In this document: piece after piece, positions 9,177-17,435 of the stretch
Layout of the letters: each line of letters starts with the position of its first letter
Numbering within the stretch: position 1 is the stretch's first letter
Source of the DNA: Granulicella arctica
GTDB lineage: Bacteria > Acidobacteriota > Terriglobia > Terriglobales > Acidobacteriaceae
DNA: 64,000 nucleotides
Reading direction: 5' to 3'
Assembly: GCF_013410065.1 (NCBI RefSeq)
Contig: NZ_JACCCW010000001.1
Coordinates: 1,421,187-1,485,186 of the forward strand
Notes under the pieces: generated by a model
Database searches by the model: none
Told to the model about the DNA's origin: nothing
What the model saw: only the letters and a program-made list of their open reading frames with translations
Program-made: the position numbers and the translations under genes

Positions 9177-9986
9177 CTACTTGTAAAAAATCGGCAGATT
9201 GCGTGGCGAGGAGCTGCGAAAGAAGCTCTCCGGAGACATATCGGTGAAGAGCCGGAAGTCGCGTATCAGATGTGGCTGATCGGCATAGCCAGCGTGGAAG
9301 GCGATGTCGGTTAAGCTTTTCCCGCTGTCCCACAACCGGCAGATATGTTGCAGGCGAACAAGACGGGCAAGGTCCTTAGGCGTCGCACCCACCGCAGCTC
9401 GAAAGTGCCTCTCCAGTGCACTTTGGCTCATAGCGAGATGACGTGCAATCCCTCGAATGGAAGACCTGCCATTGGAGTTGCGAATCATCTGTACCGCGGC
9501 CTCTATCTGTGGGGAGATGCTCCGCTTGGCGATCTCATTCTGCGCGTCGATCCGATTGCTGAGGAACTCTTCCACGACCGAGATCTGCTGCGGAATCGTG
9601 CAGACATCGGCAAGAGCGTTCTGTATATCGTCGACTTCCTGCCGCGGCAGCAGATCGACGAGCGGCAATGTCTGGTTGTAAAGCATGTCCACGCGATCGT
9701 GCAGTATCGCCGCGGCGCCAACCTCAGTGAACCGGACAATTACCAGCGAGGAATGTGGCGCATGCTCAACCATGCGGGTTCGTCGTTGCAGACCGGAAAC
9801 AATCGCGTTGGGGAGAGACGCACCGCCGAGCGACGCCGCGCCCGACTGTCTCAACACAAGCGTTAGCGCGGTCTCCGGCAGCAGAACCTGTACTCGATGG
9901 TGCTCCGAGCTGACCCACAGAATCTCGCGCACATAACGGCGAAGAGGCCAGCTCGGCTGGTGAGCGAAGTGACGCACCTGACTCAT
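9177..9986 (-). CDS. AraC-family transcriptional regulator
   Basis: 269 residues. The C-terminal ~100 residues hold two helix-turn-helix units (SIRGIARHLAMSQSALERHF and SLTDIAFHAGYADQPHLIRDF), the AraC/XylS signature. The N-terminal ~150 residues resemble the sensor domain found in many AraC regulators with an LPETALTLV-type motif, ligand unknown. The gene lies 74 bases after the prolyl oligopeptidase gene on the same strand and is followed by the YCII-like gene, its most likely target or partner. Confidence 0.92.
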   Translation of the reverse strand: MSQVRHFAHQPSWPLRRYVREILWVSSEHHRVQVLLPETALTLVLRQSGAASLGGASLPNAIVSGLQRRTRMVEHAPHSSLVIVRFTEVGAAAILHDRVDMLYNQTLPLVDLLPRQEVDDIQNALADVCTIPQQISVVEEFLSNRIDAQNEIAKRSISPQIEAAVQMIRNSNGRSSIRGIARHLAMSQSALERHFRAAVGATPKDLARLVRLQHICRLWDSGKSLTDIAFHAGYADQPHLIRDFRLFTDMSPESFFRSSSPRNLPIFYK

Positions 9987-10060
9987 GATTTATTCGATGA
10001 GCGGCCTTGAAGCGGCGATTCGCCCAGAATTGGAATACAGTGCACGCATAGAGAATTTCG

Positions 10061-12145
10061 CTACACAGCCATCTCCAGCGCCCGCACCAGAAACGCATAC
10101 TGATCCACCACGCCCTCAACCCGCTTCGACAGCGGCATCCCAGCCCCATGCCCCGCTCGTGTCTCCACGCGAATCAGCGCCGGCTGCGGCGGAGCCACCG
10201 CCTGCATCGCCGCCGTAAATTTAAAGCTGTGCGCCGGAAACACCCGGTCGTCATGGTCCGCCGTCATCACCATCGTCGCCGGGTACGCCACGCCGGCCCG
10301 CAAACGATGCAGCGGAGAATACTCGTACATCGCAGCAAATTCAGCCGCATCCTCCGACGGCGACCCATACTCCGCCTTCCACGCCCAGCCGATCGTGAAC
10401 TTGTCGAAGCGCAGCATATCGAGCACGCCCACCTCAGCCAACGCCGCGCCAAACAGCTCCGGCCGCTGCGTGATGCAAGCTCCAACCAGCAGCCCGCCAT
10501 TGCTCCCACCCTGAATCGCAAGCTTCGTCGCCGAGGTGTACTTCGCGTCAATCAACCACTCCGCGCACGCAAGGAAGTCGTCGAAGACATTCTGCTTCTG
10601 CAACTTCATCCCTGCCTCATGCCAGCTCTCGCCATATTCGCCGCCGCCCCGCAGACACGCCTGCGCATACACGCCGCCTAGCTCCATCCAAAGCACCCGC
10701 GCCGAAGAAAAGCTCGGCAGCAAAGACACACCAAAGCCGCCATAGCCGTACAACAACGTCGGCGCGCTCCCATCCAGCACCAGCCCCTTTTTGTAGCTCA
10801 AAAATACCGGAACCCGTGTCCCATCCTTACTAGCCACAAACACCTGCTTTGTCTCAAACGCATCCGGCGCAAACCGCAGCTCCGGCTGCCGAAACACCGT
10901 CGTCTCCATCGTCCGCATATCCAGCCGATACACAACGCCCGGAGCAGTAAAGTTGGTGAACCCAAAGAACGTCTCGCCGTCCGTTCGCCTCCCGCCAAAG
11001 CCTCCCGCTGTCCCAATTCCCGGCAGCGAAAACCGCCCAATCGCCGTCCCATCGCGTCGATGCAGCTCGACCATGCTCTGCGCATCTTCGAGGTACAGCA
11101 CAATCAACGTGTCGTTCACCATCGACACCTGATCGATCGCGTTCCTGCTCTCCGGAACCAACGTCACCCAATGCTCACGCTCCGGCTTCGTCAGGTCGAT
11201 CCCGATCACCTTTCCGTTCGGCGCATCGAGTGTCGTCTGCACCCAGAAGAACGTTCCATCGTTCTCAATCGGGCTGTAAGCCGCATCCGCCTCCGCGATC
11301 AGCCGCAGCACAGGAGCCTCCGGATCGCTCAGATCCTTCACCGCCAGCTCATTGTTCGGGCTAGTCCCTTCCGACTGATGAATCAGCAGATAGCGCCCAT
11401 CATCCGTCACCACCGCACCCAGATTCAGCTCACCATTATCCGGCCGCTCAAAGACCAGAGCATCCTCACTCTGCTCCGTCCCCAGCTTGTGCAGATAGAT
11501 CTTATGGAAGTAGTTAGCCTCCTTGAACGACTCCGCGCCCGGAGCATCATAGCGCGCATAGAAGAACCCGCTTCCATCCTTCAGCCAGGAAGCCCCACTG
11601 AACTTAGACCACTCGATCCGATCCACTAGATCCTTACCCGTCTCCACCTCGCGCACGCGCCAAACCAGCCAATCGCTCCCCGCCTCCGAAAGCGCATACG
11701 CCGCCAACCGCCCATCATCCGTCACACTGAACCCGTTCAGCGCAACCGTCCCATCCTCCGACATCCCATTCGGATCGAGCAGCACCTGTCGCTCGCCCTC
11801 AAGCCCATCCTGCCAATACACAACCGCCTGGTTCTGCAACCCGGAGTTGTGCTGATAGAAATACCGTGTCCCACCATCCTGCAAGCGATAGCCCGACGGA
11901 ACCGTATACCGCTCAAAGTCCATCAACTCCATCAACCGCCCGTGCATCGCCTTCCGCGACGGTACCTGCGCAAGATACTCCTGCGTCAAACGGTTCTCCG
12001 CCTCAACCCACTCAGCCAGCTCCGGCGAATCCACATCCTCCATCCACCGATACGGATCTGCCACCTTCGTCCCGAAGTAATCATCCACCTGTTCCATCAT
12101 CCGGGCCTTCGGATACGCCAACACGTCCTCACGCAATTCGCTCAT
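10061..12145 (-). CDS. Prolyl oligopeptidase (S9A family)
   Basis: 694 residues, the usual S9A length. An N-terminal segment YPKARMMEQVDDYFGTKVADPYRWMED is typical, followed by a seven-bladed propeller region and a C-terminal alpha/beta-hydrolase domain. The nucleophile is in QGGSNGGLL (Ser near residue 545), Asp in TADHDDRV and His in RAGHGAG. There is no signal peptide, so it is cytoplasmic. It cleaves short peptides after proline. The divergent VWFA gene starts 51 bases away, so the two share a promoter region. Confidence 0.95.
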   Translation of the reverse strand: MSELREDVLAYPKARMMEQVDDYFGTKVADPYRWMEDVDSPELAEWVEAENRLTQEYLAQVPSRKAMHGRLMELMDFERYTVPSGYRLQDGGTRYFYQHNSGLQNQAVVYWQDGLEGERQVLLDPNGMSEDGTVALNGFSVTDDGRLAAYALSEAGSDWLVWRVREVETGKDLVDRIEWSKFSGASWLKDGSGFFYARYDAPGAESFKEANYFHKIYLHKLGTEQSEDALVFERPDNGELNLGAVVTDDGRYLLIHQSEGTSPNNELAVKDLSDPEAPVLRLIAEADAAYSPIENDGTFFWVQTTLDAPNGKVIGIDLTKPEREHWVTLVPESRNAIDQVSMVNDTLIVLYLEDAQSMVELHRRDGTAIGRFSLPGIGTAGGFGGRRTDGETFFGFTNFTAPGVVYRLDMRTMETTVFRQPELRFAPDAFETKQVFVASKDGTRVPVFLSYKKGLVLDGSAPTLLYGYGGFGVSLLPSFSSARVLWMELGGVYAQACLRGGGEYGESWHEAGMKLQKQNVFDDFLACAEWLIDAKYTSATKLAIQGGSNGGLLVGACITQRPELFGAALAEVGVLDMLRFDKFTIGWAWKAEYGSPSEDAAEFAAMYEYSPLHRLRAGVAYPATMVMTADHDDRVFPAHSFKFTAAMQAVAPPQPALIRVETRAGHGAGMPLSKRVEGVVDQYAFLVRALEMAV

Positions 12146-12196
12146 CTCTGCATTCTATGGAAGCGGACGAAACCCTGCATCCGCTACACTCACCCC

Positions 12197-13192
12197 ATGC
12201 GACGAGCCTTCCTCGCCCTCCTTCTGCTCGCCCCCATCGCGCCTGCCCCGCACGCGCAAAACCCAGCGTCCGACCAGCAACCCTATACCTTGCGCACCGA
12301 GTCCAACGTCGTCCTCCTTCCCACGCAGGTCCAAACCAGGAAGGGCGATATCCTCTACGGACTCAAACCCGAGCAGTTCATCGTCGAGGACAACGGCGTT
12401 CCCCAGACCGTCCATCTCGACGAAGACACTGACTCCCTCGGCCTCTCGCTCGTCGTCGCCGTCCAGTGCAGCCGCTCCGCCGTCATGGAATACGCCAAGC
12501 TCCAGGGCCTCGGCACCATGATCGACGGCATCGCCGGTGGCGCTCCCCGCGAGGTCGCCCTCGTCAGCTATGGAGCCGAGCCCACGCTCCTCGGCGACTT
12601 CTCCAGCGACCCCGACAAACTCCGCGTCGCCCTCAATGACCTCCAGCCCTGCGACGACACCGCCGCCGCAACCCTCGACGCCGTCGCCTACTCCACCAGC
12701 CTGCTCGAAGGCCGCAACAACCACTATCGTCACGCCATCCTGCTCATCAGCGAGCCCCGCGACCACGGCAGCAAGGTCAAGCCGTCCAAGGTCATCGCCG
12801 ACCTCGGCCGCACCAACACCGTCGTCGATTCCGTCGCCTTCTCTCCCGGCCGCAACGAGATGGTCAATGACCTCAAGTACGGCGGCGGCTCCGGTCCCCT
12901 TGGCCTGCTCGTCATGGCCGTCAACGCCGTCAAGAAGAACGCCGCCAAGGAGCTGGCCTCCCTCTCCGGTGGCGAATACCAGACCTTCACCTCGCAGAAG
13001 AGCTTCGACAACAGTCTCCACGAGCTCTCCAACCACATCCACAACTACTATCTGCTCAGCTTTCAGCCCCATACCGATACAGCACCCGGCCTCCACAGCC
13101 TCCGCGTCAAGATCCCCGACTACCCCGACGCCCGCATCCGCACCCGCGAGAGCTACTGGTCCGGTACCCTCGATCCACCACCCGAGCCATAA
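12197..13192 (+). CDS. VWFA-related secreted protein
   Basis: 331 residues from an ATG that begins a signal peptide (MRRAFLALLLLAPIAPAPHA). The pattern ESNVVLLPTQVQTRKGD, LKPEQFIVEDNGVPQ, then a von Willebrand A-like fold with LSLVVAVQCSRSA, matches the VWFA-related family expanded in Acidobacteriota. The classical MIDAS DxSxS is replaced by VQCSRS, so metal binding is doubtful. Function is unknown; it is likely periplasmic or extracellular. Confidence 0.85.
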   Translation: MRRAFLALLLLAPIAPAPHAQNPASDQQPYTLRTESNVVLLPTQVQTRKGDILYGLKPEQFIVEDNGVPQTVHLDEDTDSLGLSLVVAVQCSRSAVMEYAKLQGLGTMIDGIAGGAPREVALVSYGAEPTLLGDFSSDPDKLRVALNDLQPCDDTAAATLDAVAYSTSLLEGRNNHYRHAILLISEPRDHGSKVKPSKVIADLGRTNTVVDSVAFSPGRNEMVNDLKYGGGSGPLGLLVMAVNAVKKNAAKELASLSGGEYQTFTSQKSFDNSLHELSNHIHNYYLLSFQPHTDTAPGLHSLRVKIPDYPDARIRTRESYWSGTLDPPPEP

Positions 13193-13207
13193 CCCTTCAA
13201 ACAAAAG

Positions 13208-13238
13208 AAGAGCCCAGGCACACAGCCCGGGCTCTTTT
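13208..13238. terminator. Bidirectional terminator between VWFA and YXWGXW genes
   Basis: AAGAGCCC pairs with GGGCTCTT around a 13-base loop and is followed by TTTT on the + strand and a T-rich run on the minus strand. It sits between two convergent genes. Confidence 0.8.
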
Positions 13239-13260
13239 ACTTCCTCTTCGTGCCGACCGA

Positions 13261-13593
13261 CTAGCGACCCCAGTCATGATGGTTGTCGTGGTCCTCATGG
13301 TCCCAGTGGCCCTCATGCATCTGCCAACCGCGGTCGTAGTGGTCATAGTGAGGATGGTTCCAGTAAGCGCCAGGATACGGCGGACGATCCCAGCGGCCAG
13401 GAACCCAGTTGTACCGCCGTCCGTCGTTCCCCCAGTATCCATCGACCCAGACGAACCCGTCTCCCGGCATCGGAGGGCGTACCTCATACCGAATCGGTGG
13501 TGGAGTGCGGCCAATAAATACCTGAACCTGGGCAAAGGCCGGAGCCGCAAGGCATACGACCGCAACTGCACTCCATAACCATTTCAATCTCAT
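13261..13593 (-). CDS. YXWGXW-type secreted protein
   Basis: 110 residues from an ATG with GGAGA seven bases upstream. There is a clear signal peptide (residues 1-20, ending PAFAQ). The mature part has WVDGYWGNDGRRYNWVPGRW, the YXWGXW repeat pattern, followed by a His/Asp-rich tail (HPHYDHYDRGW, HEDHDNHHDWGR) that could bind divalent metal. The family is common in Gram-negative envelopes and its role is unknown. Confidence 0.75.
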   Translation of the reverse strand: MRLKWLWSAVAVVCLAAPAFAQVQVFIGRTPPPIRYEVRPPMPGDGFVWVDGYWGNDGRRYNWVPGRWDRPPYPGAYWNHPHYDHYDRGWQMHEGHWDHEDHDNHHDWGR

Positions 13594-13654
13594 AGCAGAG
13601 TCTCCATGCAACTTGTTTGTGTATCGACAGTTCGTTGCCATTCCTTGCCGGTCC

Positions 13655-14056
13655 TTATAGAAAGCGGCTCAAAAGCTGCTGCGCCATGCCGCCAAACTCG
13701 CTCTGCCCGGCAACCTGGCCGTTCGGCGCAAAGTGCTGGATCACCATCGGCAGCACCGTCGACATGGCCGTCTTCACCACATCGGGCGAGACGCCGGCCT
13801 TCTCCGCTGCCTGTTCGATCAGGCCCGTTCCCGACAACCCCTGCTCGACCTGCTCCGGGGTCGTCGTCTGCTGTTCGCCCGAGGCCAGAGCATTCACATG
13901 GTCTCCCAGCCCATTCTGCTTGAAGTTGTCGATCAGGCCCTGAATGCCGCCCGGATGCTGTTCCAGCGCCTGCATCAGACCACCGGCTACCTTAGCCTGG
14001 TCGCTGTTCTGACTAAGCTGCCCCGCTACCGCTCCAATTTCGTCAAGAAATCCCAT
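13655..14056 (-). CDS. YidB-like (DUF937) protein
   Basis: 133 residues. The N-terminal MGFLDEIGAVAGQL and central GGIQGLIDNFKQNGLGDHVNALASGEQ, followed by a C-terminal AAEKAGVSPDVVKTAMSTVLPMVIQHF segment, match the DUF937/YidB family. It is soluble with no signal peptide. Function is not established for the family. Confidence 0.75.
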   Translation of the reverse strand: MGFLDEIGAVAGQLSQNSDQAKVAGGLMQALEQHPGGIQGLIDNFKQNGLGDHVNALASGEQQTTTPEQVEQGLSGTGLIEQAAEKAGVSPDVVKTAMSTVLPMVIQHFAPNGQVAGQSEFGGMAQQLLSRFL

Positions 14057-14184
14057 GGTCGCTTCCTCCGCCTGCCATTAAACCCCACCGACAGGCTTCT
14101 GGATAGCCTTTTGTCAAAGATTCACACACAAAAGCGGGAGCCGTCCCGGTTGCGAAATGTCGCTCCACCATAGACAATCCCAGC

Positions 14185-14583
14185 ATGACCCAGACCAAAA
14201 TCGCTATTGCCACCAAGGAAGCTCCCGCCGCTATCGGCCCCTACTCGCAGGCCATCCGCGTCGGCGATACGCTCTTCGCCTCCGGCCAGATCGGCCTCGA
14301 CCCCGCGACCGGCACTCTCGTTGCAGGCGGTATCGCCGAGCAGACCACCCGCGTCTTTGAAAACATCAAGGCTGTCCTCGCCCAGGCCGGTCTCGATCTC
14401 GTCCACGTCGTCAAAACCACCGTCTTCCTCAGATCCATGAGCGACTTCGCCGCCGTGAACGAGATCTACGCGAAGTATCTCGCGCCGACCGGCGTCATTC
14501 CGCCCGCCCGCTCCACCATCGCCGTCGCCGGTCTGCCGAAGGACGCTCTCGTCGAGATCGAAGTCATCGCCAAAGAGGCATAG
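14185..14583 (+). CDS. ridA: RidA family enamine/imine deaminase
   Basis: 132 residues, full family length. Motifs KEAPAAIGPYSQAI, GDTLFASGQIGLDP and the catalytic Arg in PPARSTIAVAGLP are all present. RidA hydrolyses reactive 2-aminoacrylate and related enamines released by PLP enzymes. It is followed at 70 bases by msrB, so the two may be a small damage-repair transcription unit, although a hairpin lies between them. Confidence 0.93.
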   Translation: MTQTKIAIATKEAPAAIGPYSQAIRVGDTLFASGQIGLDPATGTLVAGGIAEQTTRVFENIKAVLAQAGLDLVHVVKTTVFLRSMSDFAAVNEIYAKYLAPTGVIPPARSTIAVAGLPKDALVEIEVIAKEA

Positions 14584-14590
14584 CCGCTGA

Positions 14591-14623
14591 GATGCGGGGA
14601 AGCCTATCCGGCATCCCCGCATC
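14591..14623 (+). terminator. Strong stem-loop between ridA and msrB
   Basis: GATGCGGGGA pairs perfectly with TCCCCGCATC, and the stem extends by GCC/GGC after one A-A mismatch. No T-run follows, so it may attenuate or stabilise rather than terminate. Confidence 0.5.
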
Positions 14624-14653
14624 CAATGTATAGATCAGGAAAGTTGGAGCAAT

Positions 14654-15097
14654 ATGGCAGACATGACGAGCACCACCCCCGAAACTCAGCAAGAAAAGGT
14701 CCAGCGAGAAAAAGTCCATAAGAGCGACGCCGAGTGGCGCGAGCTGCTCACCCCCGAGCAGTTCCACATCATGCGCCAGAAGGGAACCGAGCCTGCCTTC
14801 TCCGGCCCTTTGAACAACAATCACGAGGACGGCATCTACCGCTGCGCCGCCTGCAACGCCGAGCTCTTCACCTCGGACAAGAAGTTCGACTCCGGCAGCG
14901 GCTGGCCCAGCTTCTGGCTGCCCGTCTCCGCTGACGCCATTGAGGCCCACGAAGACAACGCCCACGGCATGCGCCGGATCGAGGTCACCTGTGCCACCTG
15001 CGGTGCTCATCTCGGCCACGTCTTCCCGGACGGCCCCCGCCCCACCGGCCTCCGCTACTGCATGAACAGCGCTTCCCTGGCGTTTGAGAAACAATAA
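14654..15097 (+). CDS. msrB: Peptide methionine-(R)-S-oxide reductase
   Basis: 147 residues. The four zinc-binding Cys are C64/C67 (CAAC) and C113/C116 (CATC). The catalytic Cys is C136 in RYCMNSASL, with the active-site GSGWPSFW stretch near residue 83. It reduces the R-sulfoxide of methionine in proteins using thioredoxin. There is no signal peptide, so it is cytoplasmic. GGAGCAAT precedes the start. Confidence 0.96.
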   Translation: MADMTSTTPETQQEKVQREKVHKSDAEWRELLTPEQFHIMRQKGTEPAFSGPLNNNHEDGIYRCAACNAELFTSDKKFDSGSGWPSFWLPVSADAIEAHEDNAHGMRRIEVTCATCGAHLGHVFPDGPRPTGLRYCMNSASLAFEKQ

Positions 15098-15123
15098 CTC
15101 TCAGGAGTCATGGTTAAACACAA

Positions 15124-15159
15124 AGAACCCCAGCCGCTGAACCCTCGGCTGGGGTCTTT
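15124..15159. terminator. Terminator between msrB and rpmB
   Basis: ACCCCAGCCG pairs with CGGCTGGGGT around a 9-base loop, flanked by AAAGA and TCTTTC, so it can serve both convergent genes. Confidence 0.8.
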
Positions 15160-15177
15160 CGTTCTAGAGGGAAGCTC

Positions 15178-15366
15178 TTAGCCTTTGACGATCTTGCCGG
15201 TCTTGATGCAGCCGGTGCAGACGCGCATGCGCTTGCTGACGGTGCCAACCTTGGCCTTCACAGGCTGCAGGTTCACGTTCCAGCGACGACGCGTGGTGTT
15301 GTTGGCGTGGGAGATGTTGTTACCGAACTGCGGGCCTTTGCCGCAAAGATCGCATTTGGCTGCCAT
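15178..15366 (-). CDS. rpmB: 50S ribosomal protein L28
   Basis: 62 residues from [17 protein letters not shown]. It is the zinc-binding (C+) form with CDLC near the N-terminus and CTGC near the C-terminus. [12 protein letters not shown] is the typical central L28 motif. A longer open frame upstream to 15417 is not part of the protein. It ends at a shared terminator. Confidence 0.95.
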   Translation of the reverse strand: MAAKCDLCGKGPQFGNNISHANNTTRRRWNVNLQPVKAKVGTVSKRMRVCTGCIKTGKIVKG

Positions 15367-15439
15367 AGTAGTGCTCCAATCTTGAGTCGCAGAAACTTCC
15401 GTCAAACAAGCCTTCAAATCAATTGAAGTGTCGTGGAAG

Positions 15440-15490
15440 TAGTAGGCGCGGCAGATTCAAGCCGCTGACCGCTACCGTGTCACAGGTAGC
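15440..15490 (-). pseudogene. Decayed 3' part of a tRNA-Val
   Basis: Aligned with the intact tRNA-Val at 19784-19860, about 51 bases covering the anticodon arm, variable loop, T arm and acceptor 3' side match with roughly six substitutions and two one-base gaps. The shared core includes CCGCTGACC and CTACCGTGTCA. The anticodon loop has one extra base, the T loop is changed and no D arm or 5' acceptor strand exists, so it cannot be a working tRNA. Same orientation as the intact gene, which fits an old attachment-site copy. Confidence 0.75.
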
Positions 15491-15680
15491 CTGCCGATGT
15501 TTGATCATACCATGCAAGGCGGGCAGAGTGGAATGCTTCATCTCTAAGAACCGCTCAATGGATTGATATCGCACAATTTTCAGCCACGAATTATCTTGAC
15601 TTCAAGACGGTGCTCGATTCGAATCGGCCAGTATCAATTTAGCGGGCCCCAGTGTGAATACGTTCCTGTCTGGAGACTCT

Positions 15681-16433
15681 ATGGACCTCTCTCTGCTGCC
15701 CGCCGCCAATCTATCTCAACTCTCCGTCATCGACGTCATCACTGCGCTTGGAGCGCTTGGGACAGCCTCCTTTGGTCTGGTGGATACAACAAAGGCTGCT
15801 GGAGGGGGTGTGTCCCGGGTCGGGATGGGAGACATCAAGAAGGCTCTGGCGCCACTGTTTGGGGGAAACCCATCGCCGACGGACCGGTCGACCCCGCTGA
15901 CCTATGCATCGGTCCTCGACAATCTGCGCGCAAATTGGATGAACGGGACCGTCCTTGCAGACCAGAAGGCGATTGCCAAGACACTGATCAAGCTGCGCCT
16001 GACGGCCGCGACATCTGCTCAGCTGGCCGCGGCTACAGGAGTCGATCCCGACGAACTCGCTGTGATCGCGACCAAAATCAATACCGGCGTCGCCCTCTCC
16101 CCTGCGGAGGCGGATACGTTTGGGCGGTTCGATCTGGCGCTGACCTCGTTGTTCGACCAGGCCTATCAGAGGGCCGACCAGCGATACCGCAACGCCGCGA
16201 AGATTCTCGCGGGGGCGTTTTCGGTTGCGATCGCGTTTGTGGCCGGCTTTCTGTACTCGCATCCTGGCAACGGAGGGGCTTTTTCGAAACTCTGTGCATA
16301 TGTGCAGCATCCGTTTGCGTGGGAGGCGATTCTCGCGGGTGCATTGGCAACGCCGATTGCACCGGTTGCGAAGGATCTGACGAGCGCGATCGCCGCTGGA
16401 ACCAACCTGGTTCAGAAGATGAGCAAACCCTGA
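15681..16433 (+). CDS. Membrane protein of unknown function
   Basis: 250 residues from MDLSLLP. Three likely membrane segments are near residues 16-35, 177-196 and 217-240, with a ~140-residue Ala/Thr/Asp-rich soluble domain between the first two. I recognise no family. The stop codon overlaps the start of the next gene by one base (TGATG), so the two are translationally coupled and probably act together. A weak promoter-like TTGACT lies near 15597. Codon choice differs from the surrounding C-rich genes. Confidence 0.7.
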   Translation: MDLSLLPAANLSQLSVIDVITALGALGTASFGLVDTTKAAGGGVSRVGMGDIKKALAPLFGGNPSPTDRSTPLTYASVLDNLRANWMNGTVLADQKAIAKTLIKLRLTAATSAQLAAATGVDPDELAVIATKINTGVALSPAEADTFGRFDLALTSLFDQAYQRADQRYRNAAKILAGAFSVAIAFVAGFLYSHPGNGGAFSKLCAYVQHPFAWEAILAGALATPIAPVAKDLTSAIAAGTNLVQKMSKP

Positions 16434-17332
16434 TGACCTACTTCCTGAACCTGCGCAATCGGCCTGGGGGAGACGAGGTTGGCGACAGCGTTCTGCCGCG
16501 GCAGGTGACGATCGACCCCGCCACGGGCAACGTCGCGAGCGATCAGCCGCTGCCGCTCGCAGACCTTCAGACAAAGCTTCTGGGGAAGAATGTGCTGCTG
16601 GCAATCCATGGCTTCAACGTGCCGCAGGCTGCCGGATACCAGTCTCTGTCGCACTGGAGCACGCTGCTACAGCTCGACGAGACGTGGGTGTTCCTGGGGA
16701 TCATCTGGCCGGGCAACTCGTCGTGGCTGGGACCTCTGTGTTACCCGGGCGAAGGCCGGCACGCGATGCAGTGCGGCGATCTGCTGGCACCATTTATCGG
16801 TGCGAACTTTGTCGGTGTGAACTCGATCTCGCTGGTGTCGCATAGCCTGGGCGGCCGCTTGCTGCTGGAGACGGTGAAGTCTCTGAGTCAGTTGAACCCA
16901 CCCGTAGCGGTGCGGCAGGTGGCGCTTATGGCCGGAGCCGTGAATCATGACTGCCTGACGGCGGAGTATGCAGCAGCGGCGAACTGGACAGGGAAGATCA
17001 GCCTGCTGGCATCGATGCAGGACGAGGTGCTCGCCAAAGCATTTCCGGCAGGAAATGTGTTCGAGGGCATCATCGATGCAGGGCATCCATGGTTCCAATC
17101 AGCACTCGGCCGAAGCGGGCCGAAGACGATCCTTGCAAACAAATCGATTGGAGGATTCCAGGTGCCGGACGAGTGGAAGTTTGGCCACGGGAGTTATCTG
17201 GAGATGGTGCCTGCCGCAGACCCAGCAGTGCTGTTGCCGCAGGACCTGCCACCGGTAGGGTCGCAGCCTCCCTATCCTGGGCAGTGTACTTCAAGCTGGT
17301 CGGCGGCGTTCATTTCAAGCCGCTTTCGATAG
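16433..17332 (+). CDS. Alpha/beta-hydrolase coupled to membrane protein
   Basis: 299 residues from the ATG overlapping the previous stop; upstream open frame is a shadow. LLAIHGFNVPQAAGYQS (residues 55-71) and LVSHSLGGRLL (nucleophile Ser about residue 138) match the alpha/beta-hydrolase fold, closest in style to DUF900-type esterases with their HGFN/HGYN motif. GHGSYLEM near residue 256 offers a possible catalytic His. No signal peptide, so it probably acts in the cytoplasm, perhaps at the membrane through its partner. Substrate unknown. Confidence 0.75.
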   Translation: MTYFLNLRNRPGGDEVGDSVLPRQVTIDPATGNVASDQPLPLADLQTKLLGKNVLLAIHGFNVPQAAGYQSLSHWSTLLQLDETWVFLGIIWPGNSSWLGPLCYPGEGRHAMQCGDLLAPFIGANFVGVNSISLVSHSLGGRLLLETVKSLSQLNPPVAVRQVALMAGAVNHDCLTAEYAAAANWTGKISLLASMQDEVLAKAFPAGNVFEGIIDAGHPWFQSALGRSGPKTILANKSIGGFQVPDEWKFGHGSYLEMVPAADPAVLLPQDLPPVGSQPPYPGQCTSSWSAAFISSRFR

Positions 17333-17435
17333 CCAAAGACATCGGTGTACGCTGCCCTTTTCTCACCATCCTTGCTGAAGGTTCTCAATGGAGCGGATAA
17401 CTACCGGATAAGCAGAACGCGCCATTTTTGTGAGT

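Noticed and set aside
15440..15515. Second functional tRNA-Val
   Set aside because: An extra base in the anticodon loop, a changed T loop, and no D arm or 5' acceptor strand.
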